Part shown: one piece after another, positions 1 through 10,654 of the stretch
Layout: each line of letters opens with the position of its first letter
How positions within the stretch are numbered: the stretch's first letter is position 1
Source of the DNA: Botryococcus braunii
Taxonomy: Eukaryota; Chlorophyta; Trebouxiophyceae
Direction of reading: 5' to 3'
Length of the DNA: 64,000 nt
NCBI GenBank assembly: GCA_002005505.1
Contig: KV908578.1
Span: 168,818-232,817, forward strand
Position numbers and translations under genes: made by a program
The notes under the pieces: generated by a model
The model's input: the letters and a program-made list of their open reading frames with translations, nothing else
Told to the model about the DNA's origin: nothing
Databases searched by the model: none

Positions 1-481
1 AACCACTAGTCTAGTCAATTTAATATTTGATGCAATATGGTACAAATCACAACGTTTTTTGTTCTATTCACTTTTGTGCACGAAGTTTCTGTAATGTGGT
101 TTCGAAGCAGCCGTACAATTGAAGTGCATCTGACCTAAAAGGAGGGATCCAATGGAATGCGTGTAATTGCAATTTGATTAGAACATCAATACAAACATCA
201 ATGTTGATGGGGATCGTCAGGGTGGTGACCCTCAGTCAGTGGCCCCTGAATTCCTTGTTTGAAGAAGTGCCACACGTTTGAAGCAACTGTGCACAGTGCT
301 TCAAAGCCGTTACAACAAGTTGCCCTAGAATCGTTCTAGCCAGTTGCTGTTGCGACTCGACTTGTTTGTTTCAACGAAAAATCAGAGACGCTTGAGTGGG
401 CGTAGCAGGCATCCTAAATAGGGCCTCCGAAGACGACTTTAATGTAACGGATACTGGTGTGCGTGGGATCCGCCGCACGGA

Positions 482-503
482 GATACAGGATATATCCTGT
501 ATC
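482..503. repeat. perfect 22-bp palindrome
   Basis: The arm GATACAGGATA is followed directly by its reverse complement, with no loop. Confidence 0.9.
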
Positions 504-547
504 CTGGATGATCATAACAAAGTAAGGCACACTGTCAAGAGTGATCA

Positions 548-567
548 CAAGCTCTTCGAAGAGCTTG
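548..567. repeat. perfect 20-bp palindrome
   Basis: The arm CAAGCTCTTC is followed directly by GAAGAGCTTG. Confidence 0.9.
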
Positions 568-1643
568 AATTCATGATGCAATACACGTGCATGTGAGGAC
601 TGCTCGTTTGTGTGGCATTTATACATGTATTATACACTAGTGGCCCGGGTACCATGGTTTCGAATGGATCACGACAGAATTTCGTTCCGATATCGAGAAA
701 TTTGTGGAACGTAGTTGAACGCGACCCGGAACGATTTCCAGAACGAATTTGATACGCTTCGATTGTCGATCGGTCCCGAAACCTCAGGAACCTATTTTCG
801 TTCGGAAAGTGTTCGGAAACCGCTGAGTCAGGAAATCACGAATCGGATTACCGATTCGGAATCACGCTGCTGGGAGGGTTTGGGCTCGATTTCGCATCGA
901 AAGGACTGCAATAACTGAAGCAATACCTGTGCGAAAATTTGACGAATCAGCAACGATAAGTAAGCGCTTTAAATGCTCGAAAAGGGGGCCAATTTGAGTC
1001 GAAATCAGCACAGTCTGGGATGAATATGCTGGGATATATGTCTACGTATTCCCAACAAATTGAGGCACTAAGTCAGACTTGGACCACTATAATTGCATAC
1101 ATGATATGCAATGCGACCTTGAAGGCATTTGTATTGATCCAGATATTACATATTGCGGGACCCATTAACCTGTTGCTCATATTTGGTTTTAACTATATAG
1201 CTAGCCTGACCATATCTCAAACACAACAGCATTCTTAATATCTGATCACTCCTCACAATGCCACATGATAAGTCCCGTAACGCACATGGGTTTCAGATCA
1301 CTCCTCACAAGTGCACTGGTCAGTCCCATTAAAGCACATATGTACATAGGCTTCTGGTGCACCACAGACCCACACCAATAAACCCTGCAGGCCTAGGCCT
1401 ACAACCCCTTGCCTGAAGGGCTTTGTCGGACATCGATGGTCTCTCAGTCTTTAGAACTTAAAACATACGCCAATAGTAGCGCAATACTTCTAGACGTGTT
1501 CGCAGCGCATGCTGCACATGATATACCTAGTGGGATCTAACGACACTGGTTCGTAGTTGGAATATTTTATCTTCAACTCCAAATCCATACATGATACATC
1601 TTCATGTTACTCTGTCTCATAGCGGAGGCTGTTTTCCCCGGTC

Positions 1644-1677
1644 CATGTTGTTAATGGAGTACTCCATTAACAACATG
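1644..1677. repeat. perfect 34-bp palindrome
   Basis: A 17-bp arm (CATGTTGTTAATGGAGT) abuts its exact reverse complement with no spacer. It lies about 75 bp beyond the 3' end of the MORN gene, so a 3'-UTR hairpin or terminator-like role cannot be excluded. Similar palindromes lie far from genes. Confidence 0.9.
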
Positions 1678-1752
1678 TGCCACCTCATATGATGCGCCGG
1701 TGGTGATCACAGAGTAAACCCAATTCATGCCATGGCGAAATCAGTTTATTGA

Positions 1753-2433
1753 TTATATCGAATGTCTGCACCCTTGAACTTTCTTGTTGGGGTCACAGCT
1801 CTCTGACCCGATAGGGCTCCCATGGTGCCAATACCCCTGGTATTGCGCGCCCTTGGCGTATGTGAACACGCCGAAACCATGCTTTTTGTCCTTAACCCAA
1901 TTTCCTACGTACTTGTTCCCATTGCCGTAGAAGACAGTGCCATGTCCATGTTTGGCCCCTTCAAGGAACATGCCTTGGTACGTTCTCCTGCCGCACCTAC
2001 TCACGGATGTTCCAAATCCGTTGAGGTGCCCCAGATCCCAGCTGCCGAATAGCCTCTCTCCAGAGGCTTTGATCAGTATACCTTCCCCATGTTTTTTGGC
2101 GCACTGGAAATTACCAATATACTGATCGCCATTAACCCTCACGATTTTTCCTTTTCCTTTCCGGAGGAAGTTTTCCACCCGCCCTACGAACTGATCCCCT
2201 CCCCTTAATTGGATAATGCCATTACCGAAGGGAAGCCCACCAAACCATAACCCAGAATACTTAAATTTCCCGCACCAAAAATTTCCTACCACGGAATTCT
2301 TTGGGACCCCTGATAGAAGCTCACCAGTGAACCTTCCTACAATAACTTTCGCATTCGATAAAACGAGTTGGCAAACCTCGCCATTATCTGATGTACGCGG
2401 CCCAGCCAACGAACTTGTGGAGGGATCCTGCAT
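1753..2433 (-). CDS. MORN-repeat protein
   Basis: A 226-residue intronless frame with an ATG start and no internal stop. From about residue 57 it is a chain of MORN repeats, recognisable by the recurring pattern Y-x-G-x-W/F-x2-G-x2-x-G-x-G. Examples are YSGLWFGGLPFGNG, YIGNFQCAKKHGEG, YQGMFLEGAKHGHG, YVGNWVKDKKHGFG and YQGYWHHG. The first ~55 residues are not repeat-like, and the C-terminal ~18 residues are polar. MORN repeats form elongated beta-hairpin arrays. In known proteins they bind membrane phospholipid or act as scaffolds, for example in flagellar, septal and PIP-kinase proteins. No catalytic domain is attached, so this would be a MORN-only protein. It is isolated among non-coding DNA. 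The intronless state could mean a retrocopy or simply a single-exon gene. Function beyond 'MORN-repeat protein' is not supported. Confidence 0.85.
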   Translation of the reverse strand: MQDPSTSSLAGPRTSDNGEVCQLVLSNAKVIVGRFTGELLSGVPKNSVVGNFWCGKFKYSGLWFGGLPFGNGIIQLRGGDQFVGRVENFLRKGKGKIVRVNGDQYIGNFQCAKKHGEGILIKASGERLFGSWDLGHLNGFGTSVSRCGRRTYQGMFLEGAKHGHGTVFYGNGNKYVGNWVKDKKHGFGVFTYAKGAQYQGYWHHGSPIGSESCDPNKKVQGCRHSI

Positions 2434-2518
2434 GCAGCGTCCAGATATAAATCGCGATACTAACTAATGAATGCTGTACGAGGACTGGACTCATGATGCA
2501 CGCTTGTCATCAATTGAC

Positions 2519-2554
2519 TTGACTGCGGCCCCCTTGCAAGGGGGCCGCAGTCAA
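2519..2554. repeat. perfect 36-bp GC-rich palindrome
   Basis: The 18-bp arm TTGACTGCGGCCCCCTTG meets its exact reverse complement without a loop. It lies about 85 bp upstream of the MORN start codon. Confidence 0.92.
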
Positions 2555-2559
2555 TACAT

Positions 2560-3436
2560 GCTACCTGCTAACGGTAGGTAGGATTTCTATAATTGTTAAA
2601 ATATCGTGCAAGAATTATGTATGGAAAGCAATTGGGAAATCATAACACCAGGCCGCGTACACACTACTCCGGGCTGTAAGAGACTTGGAACACTATGCGG
2701 ATAAACTTGCAGTTAACAAGCCGTTTGTCATTGAAAAACAAGGTTAGAAGTCGTTGGGAACGAGCGCACCTGGTAAGTCGACTTTTGTTTTGGGGAGCAC
2801 GATACATGGTCGTGATCACTTATTGACAAAGAAGCCTCCAAAGGCGTTAACAGATTCATCGAGATAAACGCCAACGTCTGAAAGGATCCTGTATGAAACA
2901 AAAAGTCGTTTGATGAGCCATACACGCAATTACAATGTGGGAAGTCTGTGCCTCTGATTGATCCTCTTCTGATGAGGTCGACAATTATCAATATATTAAT
3001 CTGGAATTTCACGGAGGCTATAATTAGCAAACTCAGACGGGGCTCCATTGGTAAAAAAAGGACTCCTTGTGTAATGCCTTGTGAAAATCATTATGTTTGC
3101 CCTTCATTCTCGTTTGTTTTGGTTTCACCAATCGCCGCTTCTGCCTTACATTTAGTCGCGCCACAAGTATATATCGCGATCGGGACCTTGCTATTAGAAT
3201 ATGGAAACCATGGTATACCCTACATGGTTTCTATGGCCATAGAAACCATGTAGGGTATACCCTTTGCTGTAAATCTGAATTCGCGAACCTGAGAAGCTTC
3301 CTTAAGGTATTCACATATTTTACGCATTTAAAGACATTCGAACGACTGCACATATATAGAATATACAACTTAAGTCAAGACGTCACAACTTAAGTCTCCC
3401 CCATATTTTTTAATAATAAAGGCGCCTGCCGGCAGG
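2560..3436. other. gene-free region
   Basis: No supported gene. Apart from the 50-bp palindrome at 3212-3261 I see no structure in it. Confidence 0.5.
3212..3261. repeat. perfect 50-bp palindrome
   Basis: The 25-bp arm at 3212-3236 is followed immediately by its exact reverse complement at 3237-3261. The centre is CTATGG|CCATAG. There is no loop and no mismatch. Confidence 0.93.
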
Positions 3437-4036
3437 ATAAGTACGTTTGTTGCTTTACAAGTTGCCAAGTCAATTTGCAAGGTACGTACATGAAACTATT
3501 TGAGACATATGCGTCTTGAAGTATGTATATACTTCAAGACATTCAGTACATATATTGAAAATCAAGAGTAGATACTTGAGAATACATTTGTACAACAAAA
3601 TTGATCAAGGCTTACGGATTCGCGTCTGTAGACAAGACAAGTTGCAACCTATATATACCATGTATTCACATTTCCAACGCAGAAAACATAAACAATAACA
3701 CTAAATCAAATCTCACGAAATATTAAATGATCATGACTTACGTGACTATTAATAGTCATGACTTACAAAAGTCTCACATATGTTTGAGGACCCCTTCCGT
3801 AATTTTAATCGTATGCAATCCAGTTTTGAGGACAATTGTACTAGTGTAAACACTTGCAAGCACTAGTGTACTGAAGTTAAATATGGTCTAGATAACTTCT
3901 CACATGCTCACATGCCCTGGATAACTGCTCAGTCCTCACATGATAATATGCCCTGAAACTTGGCAATATCCTCTCGCCTCTTTTTTATAAGAAGAGGATA
4001 GAACGTAAGTTTGTTGCTTTACGAGTTGCAATTGCA

Positions 4037-4064
4037 ACAAATTAACCTTGCAAGGTTAATTTGT
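4037..4064. repeat. perfect 28-bp palindrome
   Basis: Centred on ACCTTG|CAAGGT in the second array unit. The matching place in other units holds a single copy of AATTTGCAAGGTAC. Confidence 0.88.
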
Positions 4065-4159
4065 AAGGTACGTACCTGAAACAACTCAAGATATGTACTG
4101 TAGTAAGATATGTACTTCAAGAAATTTCAGTACATATCTTGAATGTCAAGTTTATATAC

Positions 4160-4187
4160 TTGAGAATGCCATGCATGGCATTCTCAA
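4160..4187. repeat. perfect 28-bp palindrome
   Basis: TTGAGAATGCCATG is followed by its reverse complement. It is followed by further direct and inverted copies of the GAATGCATGG-type word as far as ~4245. Confidence 0.88.
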
Positions 4188-4229
4188 TTGTGAATGCATG
4201 GTATTCAATTGTGAATGCATGGCATTCTC

Positions 4230-4489
4230 AATTGTGAATGCATGGTATAGGTTACAAGTTGTCTACAGATCTGTAGACTAGACGCATTCACTTGATCAAT
4301 ATGATTTGGACATGGCATGGCGTCTAGACGCATTCACTTGATCAATATAATTTTGACATATGTCAAAATTATATTGATCAAGTGAATGCGTCTAGACGCC
4401 ATGCCATGTCAAAATTATATTGATCAAGTGAATGCGTCTAGTCTACAGATCTGTAGACAACTTGTAACCTATACCATGCATTCAAAATT
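4230..4489. repeat. near-perfect 260-bp palindrome
   Basis: Two ~130-bp arms meet at GACAT|ATGTC (centre 4359/4360). Each arm contains TATAGGTTACAAGTTGTC, CAGATCTGTAG, GACGCATTCACTTGATCAAT and GACATGGCATGGCGTCTAG. The few mismatches cluster at 4302-4310 and near the outer ends. In sister units of the array the matching sequence occurs once and in one orientation, so the structure is an inverted duplication within this unit. Confidence 0.93.
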
Positions 4490-6136
4490 CAAGCGAAAAA
4501 AGAAACATAAAAAAATATCACTGTCACTATCATATCCCACGAAATATTGATCAATAGGACCTTCACCTTCAGAGATCCCGCCTTCGAAGATGACTCAATG
4601 CGCTCTCGAGATCTCCTGAATTCATTCGAATGGCAAAGGCAGCACATAAGCATCCTCACAATTGTCAGACTATGCAAAACCTTTCTCTCCAAACTGTACT
4701 GGACCTAAATTTAGAGCTAGCAGTATTCTCTCGAATCGTTTCTCAATAAAAGAAAGAAAAGTAAATTTGTTGATTTACGAGTTGCAAGATTATTTTGCAA
4801 AGTACGTACTTGAAACATCTTGAGATATATACTTCAAGACAACTCAGTACATATCTTGGACATCAAGAACATAGACTTGAGAATGCCTTGTTAGAATTAA
4901 ATTGATCAAATATAACATTAATGCACGTCTGTAGAAAATCTGCAACCTGTACCATGTATTTCACAATTCCAACGAAGAACACAAAAAAATAGCCTGTATT
5001 GAACCTCACCAAGTATGAAATGAATTACCAAACTGAATACAACATAGATCTCACATATATTTGAGGACCCCTTTAATGTACACCGTATGCAATCGAGTTT
5101 AAGGACAAGCTCTTAAGTAAAATATTTACTATACAACTAAACGAAAATAAAATCCACACGGCAATGCAGATTTGGCTTTGATCACAGACATAATTTTCCT
5201 CGCAACCAAATCTTCAGTGCTGTTTGTTTTCAGGAATTCGAAGTCAAGGGAACCTTCACCTTTAGAAGATTCGCCTTCGAAGAAGCCTCTGTCCTTTCTA
5301 GTGATCTCCTGAATGGCAAAAGCAGCACATAAGCATTCTGACAATTGTCAGACTTTGCAAAACCGTTTTATCCAAACTGTACTCGTCCTGAAGCTAGCTT
5401 GGCAGTATTCTCTCGAAGATTTTTTAAAAAGGAATGAAAAGGTAATTTGTTGCTTTACGAGTTGAAGGTTTAATTTGCAAGGTACGTACCTGAAAGATCT
5501 TGAGATATATACTTCAAGACAATTCAGTACATATATTGAATATCAAGAACATGGACTTGAGAATACCTTGTTAAAATTATACAGATCAATTAATCAGTTT
5601 GCAATTGCAATTGCATACGAAGCTTCTTAAGTCACGTATGTAGACAAGTTGCAACCTATACCATGTATTTCACAATTCCAACGAAGAATACATAAGAATA
5701 GTCTGTATTAATTCTCACGAAATATGAAATGAATTTTAAAATTGAATACAACGTAGATCTCACATATATTTGAGGATCCCTTTCATGTACACCGTATGCA
5801 ATCGAGTTTAAGGATAGCCCCCCGAACTCAAATATACTCTATATAACTAAATCAAAAAAGTAGAAACCAGCAAAGAAGATTTGGCTTTGAAGTCAAGAGA
5901 GGACCTTTATCTTCACAGAACTTCCCTTGCTCTGACGTATTTCCTGAAAGGCAAAAGCAAACACATCATTATCGTGAAAATTTTTAGACTTTGCAAAGCT
6001 TAAGCCTTGCTCTACGAACTGTGCTGGACGTCGACTAAAACTTGTCAGTATTCTCGCATTGTTTCCTTTTTAAAGTAAAGGTATCGAAAAGTAAGTTTGT
6101 TGCTTACGAGTTCTTGGCTTGAGAATGCCCGATCGG

Positions 6137-6168
6137 AGGATTCCTTGCGAGGCCTCGCAAGGAATCCT
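6137..6168. repeat. perfect 32-bp palindrome
   Basis: The arm AGGATTCCTTGCGAGG abuts its exact reverse complement, just before the (CA)n tract. Confidence 0.9.
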
Positions 6169-6198
6169 AGGATACCTAGCAGAAGAAGAGGCAGTCCA

Positions 6199-6199
6199 C

Positions 6200-6242
<43 letters not shown>

Positions 6243-6249
6243 AGACACA

Positions 6250-6309
<60 letters not shown>
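6199..6309. repeat. (CA)n microsatellite with CAGACA interruptions
   Basis: A pure CA dinucleotide repeat broken by three CAGACA units near 6237-6251. Long open frames through it are repeat artefacts. Confidence 0.97.
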
Positions 6310-6310
<1 letters not shown>

Positions 6311-7410
6311 GCAAGCCAAAACTATGAAGAACGGACCACAAGAGGTGGCGAAACTACTTAGCAGCCAGATGTCAGAGTTGGAACTATAGTAGCTACCCTT
6401 TCGACAGTTGAGCGAAAAATGAGGACTTTTCCCTACATGTCAAAGAACTTTTTAAATGAAAGAGTCTGTTTCAACACGGAAATTCTTTCAAAGTCTCTGC
6501 AGGGTAATGACTTAAGTTCGACGTTTCCTCAGCAACGAACCAAGGGCAGGTCGTCATTTCCGCCCGTCTATCAAGGAAAGTGGTTCCCTCATGTCTGTAA
6601 AGAGCAATGCTATGCTTTGAGACCAGCCAATTTCTTATAGTCCAACTTAAATTTCAAAATGGGGCTGTGGATTCCGCGCAATCCCTGCAGCCGGTAAGTT
6701 CACTCAACGACAATCTCCAATGATAAAGACACCCAGAGTCCTCCCAGTCACACGAAACTTACTTGATCACAAACAGTTCTGAATCAGGACGCTAGGGTCG
6801 GTCGGAGCTGTGCTGTCGGAGGCAACTATTATGTATCTGTATGTACTTGGCGGACCGCTTATAAGTTGTCCCGGTAAGTAAGTTGTCCCGGTAATTACTT
6901 ATAAGGTACAGCTATTCATAGCATGGGCTCGTGGCCGCACGTGGAATCCGAGGTTTTGAGCCTAGCAATGTCGCTCTGAAATTCTAAAGACTCCAGGCTT
7001 TAAAGGGAAATTTATAAGGGAATTATAAAATATATCAGTCTCACACTGAGACTCTCAGGGCCCCGATGCCCGATTTAGCCGATACGACTTGACCCCTGGC
7101 CCAGGCCCTGGGGTCACCCTAGCTAGGTCTGTGCCGCGGCTCGAGTCTCCCATATATGCTATATACTTGAGCTGCGAATGGTTTTTAACACGTTATATTG
7201 CGCAAAGCTTAAATAGAGGAAATTATGAAGCACCCATAACTGGTTTGAGGCTTCAGTTAACTTTCGGGGCCAAGCTCGCTCCGTGGCCACATGATATGCA
7301 AGCAACGGAAAGACGGAAGGTGCGACATGCCAGTCACAGGAAGCCCATTAACATTTGCAGGTCAATTTCTTTGCGGTTCTCCTGCTAACATAATCATATT
7401 TTCTCTCAAG
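6310..7410. other. gene-free region
   Basis: No supported gene on either strand; only short frames without motifs. Confidence 0.5.
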
Positions 7411-7760
7411 GAGGCACTTGTAGCCATGTGCACTCACAGAGGCAGTTGCATGAACGTGGACTAAACTCTCGTGGAGGCAGGACGTTCTGCCTCCATGGAC
7501 GTGCGCTGAGAGAGGCAGATGCGATGCGGAAACGTGCGCTCATGAGTGCGCTCAGACAGTTGCGCTCGTGCGCTCTGATCAGCGGTTGCAGGCACGTGCA
7601 CTCAGAAATATATTAACAGACTATATAGTCTGTTAACACAACGTTGCAAGCCCGTGCACCCAAAAAGGCAGTTGCAGGTCTAGACACGTGCGCTAAGATG
7701 TAGAGAGGCATCTGCAGGCCCATCCATGGGCATTCAAAGAGGCAGTCGTGGGCACGAGCG
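7411..7760. repeat. degenerate minisatellite
   Basis: Repeated variants of GAGGCAGTTGCAGGCACGTG followed by CACTCAGA recur at ~35-50 bp intervals, for example near 7435, 7512, 7583, 7670 and 7740. A 24-bp palindrome (7613-7636) sits between units. Confidence 0.65.
7613..7636. repeat. perfect 24-bp palindrome
   Basis: TTAACAGACTAT is followed directly by its reverse complement. Confidence 0.9.
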
Positions 7761-8319
7761 TGTCACGATATGTCAGAGAGAGAAGCAATAATACAGTCAA
7801 CAAGGAGTATATACTCCCTTGTTGGCTTATTCCTCCGTAGCACAGCAGTCACCCACCATGCATGCATATGTCCCACGTGGTGCTCTTCCAGGAACTTGTG
7901 TCCGGATCCATGTACGTGTACCGCTCCAGGAGGTGGATGGAAATGTCCCGCAGGTCCATGACGTTGTTGTTCTCCAATTGGTCTCCAATTGGTCAATCTC
8001 CAGTTGCAACTGCGACCCAGCCACGACCATGATTTCCTGATCATCATGCCTTTTGATTGGTCACTGCATTGCGATGCAATGATCAATCAAGTTAAATGTT
8101 GCGATGCAGGTTGAAGTCTTCCGAAAAACTTTTAGATCTCCTAGTAGCATAAAGCATGATAGGTCGAGCAAATCCCTTTAAGCAAACTCTGGGCTTCTCA
8201 AAGGGATTGCCATGTCACCCACCAACCTGATGTATAAAACAGCAAACACTGACAAATTTGAAACGCTCTTCAGCAAGCAGCAATGCACACACGCAAATCA
8301 CATATACACCCCACCCACC

Positions 8320-8327
<8 letters not shown>
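7761..8327. other. gene-free region with quasi-palindromes
   Basis: No supported gene. Imperfect inverted repeats at ~7798-7824 (CAACAAGG arms around GAGTATATACTC) and 8053-8090 (TTGATT and AATCAA outer arms, CATTGC and GCAATG inner arms). Confidence 0.5.

Positions 8328-8373
<46 letters not shown>
8328..8373. repeat. (CA)n microsatellite
   Basis: About 23 CA units. It abuts the TGTTGTATAAAC start of the R5-type LTR at 8375. Confidence 0.97.
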
Positions 8374-8374
<1 letters not shown>

Positions 8375-8375
<1 letters not shown>

Positions 8376-9190
8376 TTGTATAAACTGATAAGTACGTATG
8401 CTTACGTGATGACAAACGTACCTAGATACACGGTCAAATGTTCAAGGAATCTATCAGTTCATCAAGTGGTTTTAGAGAAACATTGTATGACTTGAACTTC
8501 TCCACGTGTGGAGTACAGGGCAGCAGAGACGCCCGCTTGCGTGTCTAGGATGGAGTGTGTTGACCACCTAGGATGATCATATAGTTACCTCCAAGCAGTA
8601 CAGGTCTTGGACAAGTGACGTCTTAGTCACAAGTTAAAGACTCCATTGAGTGTGTACACGTATACTTGGTTAGAACTCCTGGTGCAGCATTAGAGTTGCT
8701 CGTTGGCATTAGGGCCAAGTCAGGATCACTTTATGTGACTATGTAGTACGGTACGGGATCTCGAGAGAAGAGTACTGTTACTGTCGGTTACAATCAGGAG
8801 GTATAGAAACGCCAGATCGGGAACGGGCTTGGCAGTCGAATAGATGTGGAATACATCCTGCTCGTGCTCCAAGCTTGTGAATGTTTGCTCAGTCTTATGT
8901 GGTTGCAGGGTAAACGCCACCTTAATACTGGTAAGTTTGCAATCTGCGGTACGGTAACGGTCGCAGCGGGTTGGCTGCGATCGCAGGGTTTAGACACATG
9001 TATGCTGATAATATCATTGATCTTGAAGTAGTACATGTGTTTAATGAACAGGAGCTGGGAAGCTTGTTTGTTGCTGTTTGAGAACAGTGAGAGCTACTGT
9101 GTGCTGAGGGTTACACACGAGATAGTAGCGGTGAGTGCTGGCACGCATTGCAAGCAAGCTTCTGCTGTTTGAAATAACTGTTGTGGTTAA
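8375..9190 (+). mobile_element. truncated LTR of family R5, plus strand
   Basis: It begins TGTTGTATAAACTGATA and aligns throughout with the reverse complement of 39384-40895. Shared landmarks in order include TTCATCAAGTGGTTTTAG, TTCTCCACGTGTGGAGTAC, GACTCCATTGAGTGTG, GAAACGCCAGATCG and ATGTGGAATACATC. Identity is moderate, so the copies are old. The exon-intron layout is conserved: exon 1 to ~8909, intron 8910-9051, exon 2 9052-9130 ending TAGCG, then GTGAGT as the start of intron 2. The copy breaks off at about 9190-9205, where the E1 LTR begins, so E1 or a rearrangement cut it. No protein frame spans the exons. Confidence 0.75.
8910..9051 (+). other. predicted spliceosomal intron in truncated R5 LTR
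   Basis: Donor GTTGCAG|GGTAAAC (GTAAAC at 8910) and acceptor ATGAACAG|GAGCTGGG. The position matches intron 1 of the other R5 copy (40215-40336), whose absence from a spliced copy is directly visible. GT and AG are kept although the intron bodies have diverged. Confidence 0.7.
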
Positions 9191-9203
9191 GAGATCTGAT
9201 GGT

Positions 9204-9823
9204 TTCTTGACGACTGTCTGCTCTTAAACACATGCAACTGTGTGAACAAGACTGGCATCCTTATTTGCCCAGTATCTTTCCAAACCAGTTCTGTTGCACG
9301 TTGATCTGTCAAGGAGCATCTACACACGGATAAGCTCCTGACGGCTGAAAGCAAGTACCTTCTTATACTCAATCCAGACTCCGTCCCCTAGCTGTTTGGG
9401 AGGCTTGATTGTACACTAAGATGGTTCACTTACAAACAAGCAATCAAACATGAACACATTAGCAATACACACCCGACGTCACCGCACCTGTAAGCAAGCA
9501 GACAGGTCGTAAGTTTGTGTTTCTCCAGCTACAGTCCTTGACGACTGTCTGCTCTTTAAACACATGCAACTGAGTGAACAAGACTGGCATCCTTATGTGC
9601 CCAGTATCTTTCCAAACCATTTGCTCGACTGTGCGGTGATCGCAGCTTTAATAGTCCTTTCACACAAACGCGTAATCTAGATCAGATTGTACCTTAAGTT
9701 CGAAAGCGTCCAAAACCTAACGTGTCTCAAGGTACCTTATGTTCTCAATGGACCCATATCCTAATAGTGCACACATGAAGATCACTTAAAGCACAAGGCA
9801 TTCACTAATAATGTTCAGAACTC
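9204..9823 (-). repeat. 3' LTR of E1
   Basis: The inner edge at ~9823 is next to the polypurine tract. The LTR contains two copies of a segment with CTTGACGACTGTCTGCTC-TTAAACACATG-CAACTG and GGCATCCTTAT: one at ~9206-9290, one at ~9536-9625. Read on the minus strand, the first copy ends CTTGCTTACAG|GTGCGG, and a TTTGTAAG lies ~60 nt further on. In the 5' LTR the same block is joined directly to GATACGCC. This is part of the LTR-intron pattern described under E3. The outer boundary is approximate. Confidence 0.6.
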
Positions 9824-9825
9824 AA

Positions 9826-9840
9826 AACTTCCCCTTGCCT
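9826..9840 (-). promoter_or_regulatory. polypurine tract of E1
   Basis: The minus strand reads GGCAAGGGGAAG between the pol stop and the LTR. The same 12 nt serve as polypurine tract in E2 and E3. It primes plus-strand DNA synthesis. Confidence 0.75.
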
Positions 9841-9847
9841 GCATGCT

Positions 9848-10654
9848 TTATGTGTATCTTCTTGAACCTAGTGAATCACGATGACCAACAAACACGGGCT
9901 TGGCAAGTGGCTTGGTCATAATGTCATCCACATTGCAAGCAGATTCCACATAGAGGATATCTACCTGCCCAAGTGCCATAGCTTCCCTAGCATAGTGGAA
10001 GCTTATTGCAATATGCTTTGTGAATTTAGAATAAAGGGGGTTCCGTAAATTGGAAATGCAACCTTGGTTGTCACAGAAAATTTTGACCCTCCAATGTGCC
10101 CCTATCTCTTCCAAGATGCCCCTAAGCCAGTTGGCTTCCTTCACAATATGGCCGGCTGCCATAAACTCGGCCTGCACAGTTGAGGTGGCAACTGAACTCT
10201 GCTTCTTGCTCCCCCAAACCACGGCACTACCATAGACTGATAGAACATAGCCAGTCGTGGAATACATGTGGTCCAGGTCCCCAGCATAGTCGGCATCAAC
10301 ATAGCCTTCTAGCTCAGGCCCCTTTCCACCCTGAGTAAGAGCTAATTCTCTGGTATCTCTCAAGTACTTCAGCACTCCAATGGCCTCATTCCAGTGTGAA
10401 GTAGTGGGTGTCATTCTATACCTTGACAACACTCCAACAGCCTGTGAAATGTCAGGCCGTGTTGTATTGGCAATGTACAGCAGCGACCCAATCAACTCGC
10501 AGTATCGATGACCAGGTGGCAGAGGGGTACCTGCCCCATGTGACATACCCATCTGAGGACTCGGGTCTGCTGCTAGCCACGAGGTCCTTGGACATGGGCG
10601 TATCAACCCCTCGCCCATCATTCGCAATGCCAAACTTCTCCACAAGAGCATCAA
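9848..10654 (-). pseudogene. E1 pol fragment: RT end and RNase H
   Basis: The frame encodes the Copia segment after the RT palm: GHRYCELIGSLLYIANTTRP, VGVLSRYRM, then RNase H with VDADYAGDLDHMYSTTGYV, SSVATSTVQAEFMAA, CDNQGCISNLRNP and TKHIAISFHYARE. The RNase H acidic residues (D in YVDADYAGD, E in AEFMAA, D in CDNQG) are present. It overlaps the preceding RT frame (10452-11651) in a different phase, so a frameshift lies between ~10560 and 10654. The element therefore no longer encodes a continuous pol. Confidence 0.85.

Larger units (their letters stand above)
1..1752. other. gene-free region
   Basis: No convincing coding sequence on either strand. The short open frames have no recognisable motif. 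The stretch holds three perfect palindromes (listed separately) and a small hairpin at 839-858, with arms CGAATCGG and CCGATTCG around a 4-nt loop. Confidence 0.6.
3437..6130. repeat. degenerate tandem array, ~0.57-0.75 kb units
   Basis: Landmarks recur in the same order: TTTGTTGCTTTACGAGTTG, GCAAGGTACGTAC, ACTTCAAGACA-TTCAGTACATAT, ACTTGAGAAT, then ACAATTCCAACGAAGAA, CTCACATATATTTGAGGA, and ATCTCCTGAATGGCAAAAGC. Units begin near 3437, 4005, 4757, 5439 and 6088. The last is cut short at a (CA)n tract. Units are well diverged from one another and carry no shared long reading frame. Individual units have gained private palindromes (4037-4064, 4160-4187, 4230-4489, and the imperfect one at 3513-3540), which the sister units lack. 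Confidence 0.8.

Noticed and set aside
6045..6361. Open frames of Cys-Val or His-Thr repeats over (CA)n/(GT)n tracts here and at 26.5-27.0, 28.2, 38.4, 42.8, 44.3 and 63.7 kb
   Set aside because: They are translations of dinucleotide repeats in which stops cannot occur.
7411..7760. Regularly spaced repeats as a CRISPR array
   Set aside because: Repeat units are degenerate and not separated by unique equal-length spacers, and the context is eukaryotic. The same holds for 61.5 and 63.2 kb.
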